NCBI RefSeq assembly: GCF_030167915.1
Contig: NZ_JARGNB010000001.1
Coordinates: 496,001-560,000 of the forward strand
Direction: 5' to 3'
From: Aquabacterium humicola
GTDB taxonomy: Bacteria; Pseudomonadota; Gammaproteobacteria; Burkholderiales; Burkholderiaceae_C
Length of the DNA stretch: 64,000 nt
In this document: positions 43,166-53,727 of the stretch, piece after piece
Layout of the letters: every line of letters begins with the position of its first letter
How positions within the stretch are numbered: the stretch's first letter is position 1
Position numbers and translations under genes: made by a program
The notes under the pieces: generated by a model
The model's input: the letters and a program-made list of their open reading frames with translations, nothing else
What the model was told of the DNA's origin: nothing
The model's database searches: none

Positions 43166-45358
43166 ATGCGCCTTCGCCTCGACCGCAGATTCCTCGCCGT
43201 GCTGGCGCTGGCCGCGGCAGGCATCGCGATGATCGCCGCGATCGGCGTGCTGTCGACCGCGCACTGGCGCGAGGCGCTGGCCCAGGCGCAGCGCGCCGCG
43301 CAGGCGCGCGAGGCGCTGGCGGACTTGCAGTCGGCGCTCGAGGGTGCGGACGAGGCGCTGCGCTCGCACGTGCTGGACGGCGACACGTCGGCGGCCGCCG
43401 CGTACCGCGATGCCGACGCACGCGCCGCGGCGCGGCTCGACGCTGCCGAGCGCCTGGCCGAACCGGATGCCGACCTGCTCGATCTGCGCGCGGCCGTCGA
43501 CGTCAAGCGCGACCAGCTGGCGACGACGATGGCGCTGGCCCTGCAGGATCGGGCGGGCGCGGCCGCACGCATCACCGGTGACGACCGGAACCGCAGCCTG
43601 GAGCGCGTGCGCGCGCTGCTGCGCCGTCTGGACGACGCGGCCGGCGCGCGCGTCGTCCGGCGCCTGGACCAGGCGCAGCGCGAGCTGCAGCGAGACCGGA
43701 GCCTGCTGCTGGTGGCCGGGGCCGCGGGCATCGCGCTGTTCACGGTGCTGGGCGGCAGGCTGCGCAGCCAGCGCGCGGCGCGCCTGCGCGCGCTGGGCCT
43801 GCAGCGCCGCCACCGGCAGGCGCTCGAGTGGCTCATGGCCGAGCGGACGCGGGCGCTGCAGGCCACACGCGACGCCCTCGCGCTCAGCGAAACGCGACTG
43901 CGCGCGATCTTCGAGACCGCGAGCGAGGCGATCGTGACGGTCGACGCGCGGCAGCGCATCGTGATGGCCAACATGGCGGCGGCATCGATGTTCGGTCATC
44001 GTGTGGAGCGGCTGATCGGCGCGCCGCTGGACCTGCTCATCCCCGCGCCACTGCAGCAGTGGCATCACGAGGCGGTCGCCACCTTCGTCGGCGGCGCGAG
44101 CGGGCGCCGTACGATGGGCGGCGGCGGCCCGCTCATCGGCCAGCGCAGCAGCGGCGAGCGCTTCTCCGCCGAAGCGACGATCTCGCAGCAGCGGGTCAAC
44201 GGGCAGGACTTCTGCACCGCGGTGATCCGCGACACCAGCGAGCAGCGGCGCGCCGAGCAGGAGGTGCGCGACAGCGAAGCGCGCATTCGCCGGCTGCTCG
44301 AGCTGTTGCCCGACGCCGTCCTGGTGCAGGCCGACGAGGGCATCGCCTACGTGAATGCCGAGGCACTGCACCTGTTCGGCGGCACGCCGGCGCAGCTCGC
44401 CGCGCGTACGCCGCTCGCGCTGGTCCATCCGGACTCGCGCGCGCTGCTGCAGCAACGCATGGAGGCGTTGCAGGCCGGCGTCACGACGCTGCCGCTCGTC
44501 GAGCTGCGCGTGATGCGACTGGACGGCGGCATCCGCACGGTGCAGGCGACGGCGACGCAGTTCATCGAACGCGGCCACCCGCAGATCGTGCTGGTGATGC
44601 GCGACGTGAGCGAGCTGCGCCGCATCGAGGCCGACCTCGCGCGATCGAATGCCGACCTGCAGCGCCTGGTCGCCGCGCAGGACGAGGTCCAGGAGGGCGA
44701 ACGCCGGCGCATCGCGATCGAGCTGCACGACGAGCTGCAGCAGACGCTCGCGGCGATCAAGATGGACATCGGGCTCGCCGTGCAGCGGCTGGCCGACACC
44801 GCGCCGGCGACGCTGGCGTTGCTGCAGTCCGCACGCGAGCTGGCCGACCAGTCGATCGAGGCGACGCGGCGCATCATCGGCGACCTGCGGCCGCAGATGC
44901 TCGACGATCTCGGCCTGGTCGCGGCGCTGCGCACGCTGGCGGCGCAGTTCTCGCGGCGCACCGGCATGGCCTGCCATGTCGAGGCCGACGCCCATGCCGT
45001 GGAGCCGCTGCTGCCGCCGCGCGCCGCGACCTGCCTGTACCGCATCGTTCAGGAGGCGCTGAACAATGTCGCGAAGCACTCGGGTGCACGCACGGCGCAG
45101 GTGACGCTCGAGGTGCAGCCGCGGCAGCTGCGCCTCGTGATCCGTGACGACGGGGTCGGCATCGCCGCGATGCAGCAGCGCCGCAGCGGCGCGGTCGGGC
45201 TGATCGGCATGCAGGAGCGCGTGCGCATGATCGACGGCACGCTCGACGTGCGTCCCGGCGACGACGGTGGAACGCTGGTCTGCGTCAGCGTGCCGCGGCC
45301 GGTCCGGCTGCCCGACGCCGCGTTCGCGGCGCGCGCGCCGGCATCGATCGATCGGTGA
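43166..45358 (+). CDS. CHASE3-PAS-PAS NarX/DegS-type sensor kinase (orphan)
   Basis: 730 residues. Two N-terminal membrane helices (FLAVLALAAAGIAMIAAIGVL and LLLVAGAAGIALFTVLGG) flank a CHASE3-like helical periplasmic domain. Two PAS domains (about 245-365 and 370-490), then HisKA_3 with His521 in RRIAIELHDELQQTLAAIKMD and HATPase_c (LYRIVQEALNNVAKHSGA, RDDGVGI, GLIGMQERVRMIDG). No response regulator adjoins it; the NarL-type regulator at 16633 or the receivers at 21837 and 39591 are possible partners. DosS-like in role only: PAS instead of GAF. Own FNR-type promoter. Confidence 0.9.
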   Translation: MRLRLDRRFLAVLALAAAGIAMIAAIGVLSTAHWREALAQAQRAAQAREALADLQSALEGADEALRSHVLDGDTSAAAAYRDADARAAARLDAAERLAEPDADLLDLRAAVDVKRDQLATTMALALQDRAGAAARITGDDRNRSLERVRALLRRLDDAAGARVVRRLDQAQRELQRDRSLLLVAGAAGIALFTVLGGRLRSQRAARLRALGLQRRHRQALEWLMAERTRALQATRDALALSETRLRAIFETASEAIVTVDARQRIVMANMAAASMFGHRVERLIGAPLDLLIPAPLQQWHHEAVATFVGGASGRRTMGGGGPLIGQRSSGERFSAEATISQQRVNGQDFCTAVIRDTSEQRRAEQEVRDSEARIRRLLELLPDAVLVQADEGIAYVNAEALHLFGGTPAQLAARTPLALVHPDSRALLQQRMEALQAGVTTLPLVELRVMRLDGGIRTVQATATQFIERGHPQIVLVMRDVSELRRIEADLARSNADLQRLVAAQDEVQEGERRRIAIELHDELQQTLAAIKMDIGLAVQRLADTAPATLALLQSARELADQSIEATRRIIGDLRPQMLDDLGLVAALRTLAAQFSRRTGMACHVEADAHAVEPLLPPRAATCLYRIVQEALNNVAKHSGARTAQVTLEVQPRQLRLVIRDDGVGIAAMQQRRSGAVGLIGMQERVRMIDGTLDVRPGDDGGTLVCVSVPRPVRLPDAAFAARAPASIDR

Positions 45359-45543
45359 GGTCGCACGGCAGGGCGATCACGCCGTCCGGGTCGGCTGCCG
45401 GCCGGATCCAGGCTTGCGGTTCGGACGCCGCTGATCATCGACCGCACGGCCGGGCGCATGCACCGTCACCGGATGGATACGGGCGATTCACCGATCGTTG
45501 CCGAGTGGTGCATGCCGTTGTCAGGCGATTGACAGGGGCGGCC

Positions 45544-45549
45544 TAGTCT
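45544..45549 (+). promoter_or_regulatory. -10 hexamer of small conserved gene
   Basis: TAGTCT in the CCTAGNNT context seen in the other promoters, 26 bp before ATG 45575, but with no FNR-type palindrome at the expected place; TTGTCA at 45518 is too far for a normal -35. Confidence 0.4.
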
Positions 45550-45574
45550 TCCTTCATCCGCCCAGGAGACCGCC

Positions 45575-45784
45575 ATGAACCAGCCGATGTCGACCGCCGC
45601 CTACGAGCTGCGCTTCCGTTCGCTGTTCAACGAAGGCCGCGCGCTCGCATTTCCGTGCGACCAAGAAGGCCATGTGGCGCTCGATGCCCTGAGCGAACGC
45701 GCGCGCTTGAACTACTTCTTCGCGCGCCACGCGGTCGGGCGGGAGTTCTCGGCGCCGGCGGTGCAGGCCGCGGCGCCGCATTGA
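45575..45784 (+). CDS. Small conserved protein of unknown function
   Basis: 69 residues: [54 protein letters not shown] have seen this short protein in many Burkholderiales genomes without assigned function; the pattern [12 protein letters not shown] is its core. AGGAG before the ATG. The single cysteine lies in FPCD. Confidence 0.75.
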   Translation: MNQPMSTAAYELRFRSLFNEGRALAFPCDQEGHVALDALSERARLNYFFARHAVGREFSAPAVQAAAPH

Positions 45785-45866
45785 GGGCCGATGTCGGCAC
45801 CGGCTGCTTCAGTACATCTCGGGACTCACTGGAGGCACTCCCCGCTCGTGCGACGTCCTCGCCGGT

Positions 45867-46043
45867 GGACTTGGCGACGACGACGCCGGAATTCACGATC
45901 TGCGGCGGCCCGAAGTCGCGATCGAGGATCACGGTGCGGCCGCGCGGGCCGAGCGTCACCTTCACCGCATCGGCGAGGGCATCGACGCCGCGGCGGATCT
46001 TCTCGCGCGCGTCGTCCCCATGAACGAGTTGCTTGCGTGCCAT
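45867..46043 (-). pseudogene. groEL: groEL fragment (first 59 codons)
   Basis: The minus-strand frame from ATG 46043 reads [20 protein letters not shown], then [20 protein letters not shown] and a GroEL-like segment ending GVVVAKS, clearly the GroEL N-terminus. After this the frame no longer resembles GroEL and runs antisense to the neighbouring small gene; a chaperonin needs about 545 residues. The most likely explanation is a deletion that left a 180-bp remnant. It sits next to the FNR-type box at 46062. Confidence 0.8.
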
Positions 46044-46061
46044 CGGTCGGCCCGATAGCGA

Positions 46062-46102
46062 TTGAGGCGCATCAACGCGACATCGCCGACAGCCCGGATA
46101 GT
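46062..46102 (+). promoter_or_regulatory. FNR-type class II promoter of ACP-GNAT gene
   Basis: TTGAG-GCGC-ATCAA at 46062-46075, 21 bp, GATAGT (46097-46102). Confidence 0.68.
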
Positions 46103-46111
46103 GGGTGCCCC

Positions 46112-46162
46112 ATGGAGCGCCCCGACAACGCCTGGATCGCGCCTGCCGTCCATGGGACCTGA
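46112..46162 (+). CDS. Micro-ORF overlapping the ACP-GNAT start
   Basis: [16 protein letters not shown]. The ATG is only 10 nt after the -10 hexamer and the stop lies 8 nt inside the following gene, so ribosomes finishing it could restart at 46152. Confidence 0.4.
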   Translation: MERPDNAWIAPAVHGT

Positions 46163-46994
46163 GACCGCCCCCGATGCGCAGCAGATCCGCCGCGCCGTGC
46201 TGGCGGCCATCGACGCAGTAGTGCCGGGCGCCGACGTGCAGCGAATCCGGCCCGCTCAGCCGCTGCGCGCCCAGCTCGAGCTCGACTCGCTGGACTGGTT
46301 GAACGTCGTCGAGATACTGGGCGAACGCCTGTCGGTCCCGATTCCGGCTTCCGACCACGGACAGCTGGACACCCTCGATGCGCTGGTGGACTACCTCGGC
46401 CGCCGGCTGACCGACCGGCGGGCGCCGCCGCCGTCCGGCGAGGCCCCCGACGAACGGGGCGTGAGCCGGCACGTGCTGCGGGACACGCCGGTCACCATCC
46501 GGCCGCTTTGCGCCGACGACAAGGCCCTGGAGGCGTCCTTCGTCCGCCGACTCTCCGCCGAGGCCCGCTACAACCGGTTCATGGTCACGATGAAGGAGCT
46601 GCCGGAAAAGAAGCTGGACTGGTTGACGTCGGTGGACCAGGCGCGACACGTGGCCCTGGTGGCGACCGTCGAGTCCCCCGCCGGCTGCCTCGAGGTGGGC
46701 GTCGTGCACTACTTCGTCGATGCACCCGGTACCGGCTGCGAGTTCGCGGTCGCCGTCGACGACGCCTGGCAGGGCAGCGGTCTGGCCGGCATCCTGATGC
46801 AGCGGCTGATCGACATCGCGCGGGCGCGCGGCCTGGCGACGATGGAGGGTCTGGTGCTGGTCACCAACCGCCGCATGCGCAAGCTGGCACGCCAGCTGGG
46901 GTTCGTGGAGCGATCGGACGCCGAGGACCGCAGGACGGTTCGCATCGTGCGTTCGTTGCGCGAGCCCGCAGGGCTCGGGCCCGGTCGCGCCTGA
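46152..46994 (+). CDS. Acyl carrier protein-GNAT acetyltransferase fusion
   Basis: 280 residues. Residues 1-85: an ACP-like domain, [21 protein letters not shown], with phosphopantetheine site [24 protein letters not shown]. Residues about 105-270: a GNAT domain, [72 protein letters not shown] and [13 protein letters not shown], with the acetyl-CoA loop W-Q-G-S-G-L-A. It might acylate a protein or metabolite with an ACP-bound or CoA-bound group. A related ACP is encoded at 52.2 kb. No ribosome-binding site visible; see the overlapping micro-ORF. Confidence 0.85.
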   Translation: MGPETAPDAQQIRRAVLAAIDAVVPGADVQRIRPAQPLRAQLELDSLDWLNVVEILGERLSVPIPASDHGQLDTLDALVDYLGRRLTDRRAPPPSGEAPDERGVSRHVLRDTPVTIRPLCADDKALEASFVRRLSAEARYNRFMVTMKELPEKKLDWLTSVDQARHVALVATVESPAGCLEVGVVHYFVDAPGTGCEFAVAVDDAWQGSGLAGILMQRLIDIARARGLATMEGLVLVTNRRMRKLARQLGFVERSDAEDRRTVRIVRSLREPAGLGPGRA

Positions 46995-47015
46995 GCCCCG
47001 CCCGCCGCGCAGTCG

Positions 47016-49424
47016 TCAGCGCGCGGGGCCTCCGCGCTCGGCGTCCAGCACCGTGCGCCGGATCTGCAGCAGCGTGTCGGGCGTCACGCTGATCGAGTCG
47101 ATGCCGAGCTCGACCAGGATGCGCGCGAAGTCGGGATGGTCCGACGGCGCCTGGCCGCACAGGCCGACGTGGCGGCCGTTGCGGTGCGCGCCCTCGATGG
47201 TCTGGCGGATCAAGGCCAGCACGCCGGGATCGCGCTCGTCGAAGTCGAAGGCCACCAGCTCCGAGTCGCGATCGACGCCCAGCACCAGTTGCGTCAGGTC
47301 GTTCGAGCCGATCGAGAAACCGTCGAACAGCCGCGCGAACGCGTCGATCTGGATCACGTTGTTGGGGATCTCGCACATCACGTAGATCTCGAGCCCGCCC
47401 TCGCCGCGCACCAGGCCGTGCGAGGCCATCGCCGCGAGCACGCCCTCGGCCTCCTGCACGCGGCGGCAGAACGGGATCATCAGCTTCACGTTCGTCAGGC
47501 CCATCTCGTCGCGCACGCGCTTCATGGCCGCGCACTCCAGTGCAAAGCCTTCGGCATACGCCGGGTGCGCATAGCGCGACGCGCCGCGGAAGCCGATCAT
47601 CGGATTGGCCTCCACCGGCTCGAACCAGCGGCCGCCCAGCAGGCTGGCGTATTCGTTGGTCTTGAAGTCCGACAGCCGCACGATCACCGGCTTCGGGTAG
47701 AAGGCCGCGGCGATGGTGCCCACGCCCTCGGCGAGCTGGCGCACGAAGTACGCGGCCGGCGTGGCGTGACCGCGCGTGAGCTGCGCGATCTGCGCGCGCA
47801 CCGCGGCATCCTCGACCCGCTCGGGATGCACCAGCGCCATCGGGTGCACGCGGATGTGCTCGGCGACGATGAACTCCATGCGCGCGAGCCCCACGCCGTC
47901 GTTCGGCAGCATGGCGGTCTGGAAAGCGGCATCCGGATTGCCCAGGTTGACCATCAGCCGCGTGCGCGGCCGGCCCAGGCCGGCCGTCTCGACGGCCTGG
48001 CGCGTGAAGGGCAGGGTGCCGGCGTAGACGCGGCCCTCGCTGCCCTCGGCACAGCAGACGGTGACGGCGTCGCCGCTGCGGATCGCCGTGGTGGCCGTCT
48101 CGCAGCCGACGACCGCCGGGATGCCCTGTTCGCGCGCGACGATCGCCGCATGGCAGGTGCGTCCGCCGCGGTTGGTGACCACGGCGGCGGCGATCTTCAT
48201 CACCGTGCCCCAGTCGGGCATCGTCGTGTCGGCCACCAGCACCTCGCCGGGCCGGAAGTCGCCCAGCTGCGCGATGTCGCCGATCACGCGGGCGCGCCCG
48301 GTGGCGATGCGGCTGCCCACCGCGCGGCCGCGCGCCAGCACCGGGCCGCTGCCGCCGAGGCGGTAGTCGTCGACGACACCGGCCGGCCGCTGCGAGGCCA
48401 CCGTCTCGGGCCGCGCCTGCACGATGTACAGGCGTCCGTCGAGGCCGTCCTTGGCCCATTCGATGTCCATGGGCACCGGGTGACCGGCGCGCGCGCTGTA
48501 GTGGGCCTCGATCGCCACGCCCGCCTGCGCGAGCTCGATGACCTCGTCGTCGTCGAGGCAGTAACGCACACGATCCTCGGCCGCCGTCGGCATGTTGCAG
48601 GTGGTGTCGCGGCCGGCGCGCGAGGCGTAGACCATGCGCACCTCCTTGCTGCCCAGGCTGCGCCGCAGCACCGTGCGGTGGCCGGCGGCGAGCGTCGGCT
48701 TGAACACATGGAACTCGTCCGGGTCGACCGTGCCCTGCACGACGTTCTCGCCCAGGCCCCAGGCGCCGGTGACGAAGACCACGTCGCGAAAGCCCGTCTC
48801 GGTATCGAGCGTGAACATCACGCCGCTGCTCGCGCGGTCCGAGCGCACCATCTTCATGATGCCCACCGACTGCAGCACCTTCAGGTGGTCGATGCCGCGC
48901 TGCGCCCGGTAGGCGATCGCGCGGTCGCGGAACAGGCTGGCGAAACAATGCCGCACGGCGTCGAGCACACGCGCCTCGCCGGCGACGTTGAGGAAGGTCT
49001 CGTGCTGCCCGGCGAAGCTGGCCTCGGCCGAGTCCTCGGCGGTCGCCGAGCTGCGCACCGCGACGGTCAGCGCATCGCCGTACTCGTCGCGCAGGCGCCG
49101 GTACGCGGCGCGGATCTCGGTCGCCAGCTCGTCCGGCAGCGCCGCGCCGGCGACGATGTCGCGCGCCCGCTGCGCGCGGCGGGCCAGGCCGTCGAGGTCG
49201 TCGACGTCGAGCCCGTCCAGGGTCGCGCGCAGCGCCGGCAGCACGCCGCTGCGCTCGAGCGTCAGGCGGTAGGCATCGGCGGTGACGGCGAAGCCGTCGG
49301 GCACGCGCACGCCCAGTGGCGACAGCTCGCGGAACATCTCGCCCAGCGAAGCGTTCTTGCCCCCGACCAGCGGCACGTCGGCCAGGCCGAGCTCGGAGAA
49401 CCAGCGGATGTAGCGGGTGGGCAT
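47016..49424 (-). CDS. ppsA: Phosphoenolpyruvate synthase
   Basis: 802 residues, normal for PpsA. Signatures: FSELGLADVPLVGGKNASLGEM, AVRSSATAEDSAEASFAGQHETFLNV, the phospho-His segment VVTNRGGRTCHAAIVARE, LGNPDAAF, GVGLARMEFI, MIGFRGASRY, MIPFCRRVQEA, EIPNNVIQ and FSIGSNDLTQLVLGVDRDS with CGQAPSDHP. It converts pyruvate, ATP and water to PEP, AMP and phosphate; the reversal toward ATP formation has been proposed in some anaerobes. The start at ATG 49424 is set by the N-terminus. An FNR-type box with one weak half-site lies upstream. Confidence 0.95.
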   Translation of the reverse strand: MPTRYIRWFSELGLADVPLVGGKNASLGEMFRELSPLGVRVPDGFAVTADAYRLTLERSGVLPALRATLDGLDVDDLDGLARRAQRARDIVAGAALPDELATEIRAAYRRLRDEYGDALTVAVRSSATAEDSAEASFAGQHETFLNVAGEARVLDAVRHCFASLFRDRAIAYRAQRGIDHLKVLQSVGIMKMVRSDRASSGVMFTLDTETGFRDVVFVTGAWGLGENVVQGTVDPDEFHVFKPTLAAGHRTVLRRSLGSKEVRMVYASRAGRDTTCNMPTAAEDRVRYCLDDDEVIELAQAGVAIEAHYSARAGHPVPMDIEWAKDGLDGRLYIVQARPETVASQRPAGVVDDYRLGGSGPVLARGRAVGSRIATGRARVIGDIAQLGDFRPGEVLVADTTMPDWGTVMKIAAAVVTNRGGRTCHAAIVAREQGIPAVVGCETATTAIRSGDAVTVCCAEGSEGRVYAGTLPFTRQAVETAGLGRPRTRLMVNLGNPDAAFQTAMLPNDGVGLARMEFIVAEHIRVHPMALVHPERVEDAAVRAQIAQLTRGHATPAAYFVRQLAEGVGTIAAAFYPKPVIVRLSDFKTNEYASLLGGRWFEPVEANPMIGFRGASRYAHPAYAEGFALECAAMKRVRDEMGLTNVKLMIPFCRRVQEAEGVLAAMASHGLVRGEGGLEIYVMCEIPNNVIQIDAFARLFDGFSIGSNDLTQLVLGVDRDSELVAFDFDERDPGVLALIRQTIEGAHRNGRHVGLCGQAPSDHPDFARILVELGIDSISVTPDTLLQIRRTVLDAERGGPAR

Positions 49425-49472
49425 GGGCAGTCCTCCGGTCGGTCGGCCTTTGCGGGGCCTCCATGCCGATCG

Positions 49473-49513
49473 ATTCTGTCGAGCGCTGCGCGCCGACGAT
49501 TGATCGATGTCAG
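49473..49513 (-). promoter_or_regulatory. FNR-type promoter of ppsA
   Basis: Plus strand TTGAT-CGAT-GTCAG (49500-49513); minus strand 21 bp, CAGAAT (49478-49473). Confidence 0.58.
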
Positions 49514-49614
49514 CCGCGGCCTGGCGCGCCGACGCCCGAAACGCGGCAGCGCCTGGTGTCCGAGGCGCCAGCCAGCCCGGGCTCGCGCCCGCGCGATCAC
49601 GCCCGCCCCGGCGA

Positions 49615-49655
49615 TTGATCTGCCGCAAGCGCGCGGACAGGTCGCTTCCTAGACT
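49615..49655 (+). promoter_or_regulatory. FNR-type class II promoter of CBS-ftsH operon
   Basis: TTGAT-CTGC-CGCAA at 49615-49628, 21 bp, TAGACT (49650-49655). Confidence 0.77.
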
Positions 49656-49694
49656 TGTTTCGACGGGCCCAGGCGGCTCGCATGAAGGCTGCAC

Positions 49695-49814
49695 ATGAAG
49701 GTCGGCGCCGCGATGCTGCCGATGAGCGAGTTCGAATACACCGGCATCGTCGAGACGCTGGCGGCGCTGGACCGCGGCTTCCGCGTTCGCGGCGAGCGCG
49801 GCCGCGCCGACTAG
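49695..49814 (+). CDS. Small protein (39 residues) ahead of CBS gene
   Basis: Begins MKVGAAMLPMSEFEYTGIVE and continues with LAALDRGFRVRGERG. In-frame ATGs at 49713 and 49722 could shorten it. Ends 17 bp before the CBS gene. First frame after the promoter, like the other micro-ORFs, but long enough to be a real small protein. Confidence 0.5.
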   Translation: MKVGAAMLPMSEFEYTGIVETLAALDRGFRVRGERGRAD

Positions 49815-49831
49815 CGCCCAGGAGGCACGGC

Positions 49832-50270
49832 ATGTACCTGTCTGATTTGTGCACCCGCGCGGTGGTCACCTGCGGGCGCCAGGCGAGCGCGCTGGAACTG
49901 GCGCGCGTGATGCGCGACCGGCACGTCGGCGACGTGGTGATCGTCGAGGACGTCGAGGGCGGCGTGCGCCCGGTGGGCGTGGTCACCGACCGCGACCTCG
50001 CGGTGCGCGTGATGGCGTGCGGCATCGCGCCCGAGCACGCAGTTGCCGAGGACCTGATGCACGAGGACGTGCACACCGCGATCGGCTCCGAGACCGCCTA
50101 CGACGCGATCTGGCACATGCGCAGCCACGGCATACGCCGCTTGCCGGTCGTCGACGCGCACGGCCGCCTGGTCGGCATCGTGACCGCCGACGACGTGGCC
50201 GACCTGCTCGCGCAGGAGCTCTCCGCGCTGGCGCGCATAGCGGGCCGCCAGGCAAGCCGCGAGCAGGTTC

Positions 50271-50287
<17 letters not shown>
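49832..50287 (+). CDS. CBS-domain pair protein
   Basis: 151 residues consisting of two CBS motifs: [57 protein letters not shown] and [45 protein letters not shown] pairs bind adenine nucleotides and sense energy state. The stand-alone form is like mycobacterial Hrp1 (Rv2626c), a dormancy protein. GGAGG before the ATG. The 3' end overlaps the ftsH paralogue by 17 bp. Confidence 0.92.
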
Positions 50288-52142
<1,855 letters not shown>

Positions 52143-52207
52143 CGCGCCGATCCGCGGTTCAGTGACGTGGCGGGCGACGGCTCGAGGGACGTGTCCGCCG
52201 CAGCGAT

Positions 52208-52510
52208 TCAGCGCTGAGCGGTGCGCGCCGCGAGGTAGTCGAGCAGGCCGTCGAGGGAATCCACGCGCGCGTAGTCCGCCTCGGGCACGTCGACGCCCAG
52301 GCGCTCGTGCAGCTCGATGAGCAGCTGCAGGAAGTCGTAGGAGTCGAGGTCCAGCTGGGCGCGCAACGATCGCCGGGGCACCAGGTCGTCGATCCGGGCT
52401 TCCGGCGCGATGGCGGCGATGCTGTCGGCGAGCGTGGCGCGCAGCGCCGCGGTGTCGACAGGCGCGGCCGCTGCGCCGGACGGGTCTTGCGGCAGGGGAG
52501 CAGGGGTCAC
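52208..52510 (-). CDS. Acyl carrier protein of the pyruvate dehydrogenase operon
   Basis: 100 residues from GTG 52510. ACP fold in the last 75: LRATLADSIAAIAPEARIDDLVPRRSLRAQLDLDSYDFLQLLIELHERLGVDVPEADYARVDSLDGLLDYL, with the phosphopantetheine serine in LDLDSYDFLQ. The N-terminal 20 residues are Pro/Ala-rich. The GTG overlaps the E2 stop (GTGA). ACP genes at the end of acetyl-CoA synthetase/pyruvate dehydrogenase clusters are known in other proteobacteria; the acyl cargo is not established. Confidence 0.85.
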   Translation of the reverse strand: MTPAPLPQDPSGAAAAPVDTAALRATLADSIAAIAPEARIDDLVPRRSLRAQLDLDSYDFLQLLIELHERLGVDVPEADYARVDSLDGLLDYLAARTAQR

Positions 52511-53727
52511 AGGTCCTCCGGATGGTCGAGGCGCTCGACGAGCGTGGCCAGGAAGCGGGCGCCGGTCGCGCCGTCGCTGACGCGGTGGTCGGCCGCCAGC
52601 GTCAGCTGCACGGTGCGCGCGGCGATCAGCCGGCCGTCCTGCACGATCGCGCGGCTGGCGATGCGGCCGGCACCGACGAGGGCCACCTGCGGCGGGTAGA
52701 TCACGCCGTGCACGGCGTCCGCGCCCAGATCGCCCAGGTTGCTGACGCTGATCGTCGCCTCGCCGAGGTCCGAGCTGCGCAGCCGACCGCCGCGCGCCCG
52801 GGCGAGCACATCGTTTAGTGCCGCCATCAGCTGCGGCAGCGGCAGCCGGGCGGCGTCGTGCAGCGTCGGAATCACCAGCCCGCCGCGGCGCAGCGAGGTG
52901 ACGACCGCCAGGTCCACCGTGGCGGACGGCTGGAAGCGGCCGCCGACGCATCGGCCGTTGAGCGTCGGCGCATCGGCCAGCGCCAGCGCCACGGCGCGCA
53001 GCAGCATCGCGGCGAACAGCATGCGCTCGGCCGGCGGCCGCGCGGCGTTGTAGCCCTCCAGCCAGCGCAGGGCCGGCTCCACCACCGCCTCGCGGGCCAG
53101 GTAGTAGTGCGGGATCTCGCGCTTGGAGCGCGCCATCGCCGCGGCGATGGCCTCGCGCATGGCCGACCCTTCGGAGGGCGCGCCGGCGGCGGGTGCCGCC
53201 GCCGCAGCGGACTCGATATCGGACAAGGTGAGCGGCCTGTCGCCGACGCGGGCGGCCAGCGCGTCGAGGTCGACGCCGAGCTCGCGCGCGCGCCGTCGCG
53301 CTGCCGGCGATGCACGCGGGCCACCGGCACGCTCGGGCGAGCCCGTGGGCGAGAGCGGGGGCCCGCCCGCGGGCGAGGGCGCTGCCGCTGCGTCCGGCGC
53401 CGGCGCCGTGGCGGTCGCGGCGGCCGGTGTCGATGGCGGTGCCGGCCCGGCGGCCGCGGGTGCGGCGTCGGCCAGCGTGCGCCAGTCCTCGTGCGCCTCG
53501 GCCAGCAGCGCCAGCGGGCTGCCCACCGGCAGGCGCTGCCCCGGTTCGGCGATCAGTCGCGCGACGGTGCCGTCCTGCCACACCTCGACGTCGATCGCGC
53601 CCTTCTGCGTCTCGACGACGCAGGCGATGTCGCCGCGCGCGACCGCCTGGCCCGGCTGCACGTTCCATTGCACGAACTCGGCGTCGTCCATGTCGGCGCC
53701 GAACGATGGCAGGCGCAGCTCGATCAT
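52507..53727 (-). CDS. pdhC: Pyruvate/2-oxoacid dehydrogenase E2 (lipoyl acyltransferase)
   Basis: 406 residues. Lipoyl domain at the N-terminus with the lipoylated lysine in [13 protein letters not shown], a Pro/Ala linker, a peripheral-subunit-binding domain ([24 protein letters not shown]) and a catalytic domain ([16 protein letters not shown] ... [17 protein letters not shown] ... [29 protein letters not shown] ... [19 protein letters not shown]) with the DHRVSDG active site. Transfers the acyl group to CoA. Start and stop overlap its neighbours by 4 bp, so E1-alpha, E1-beta, E2 and ACP are tightly coupled. Confidence 0.93.
   Translation of the reverse strand: MIELRLPSFGADMDDAEFVQWNVQPGQAVARGDIACVVETQKGAIDVEVWQDGTVARLIAEPGQRLPVGSPLALLAEAHEDWRTLADAAPAAAGPAPPSTPAAATATAPAPDAAAAPSPAGGPPLSPTGSPERAGGPRASPAARRRARELGVDLDALAARVGDRPLTLSDIESAAAAAPAAGAPSEGSAMREAIAAAMARSKREIPHYYLAREAVVEPALRWLEGYNAARPPAERMLFAAMLLRAVALALADAPTLNGRCVGGRFQPSATVDLAVVTSLRRGGLVIPTLHDAARLPLPQLMAALNDVLARARGGRLRSSDLGEATISVSNLGDLGADAVHGVIYPPQVALVGAGRIASRAIVQDGRLIAARTVQLTLAADHRVSDGATGARFLATLVERLDHPEDL

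Noticed and set aside
45509-45522. Search for an FNR-type box for the small gene at 45575
   Set aside because: The 14 bp at the expected distance from TAGTCT (TGCAT-GCCG-TTGTC) do not form the palindrome.
47136-49652. 838-residue plus-strand frame opposite ppsA
   Set aside because: Runs exactly antisense to an unmistakable PEP synthase and is Arg/His/Ala-rich without motifs.
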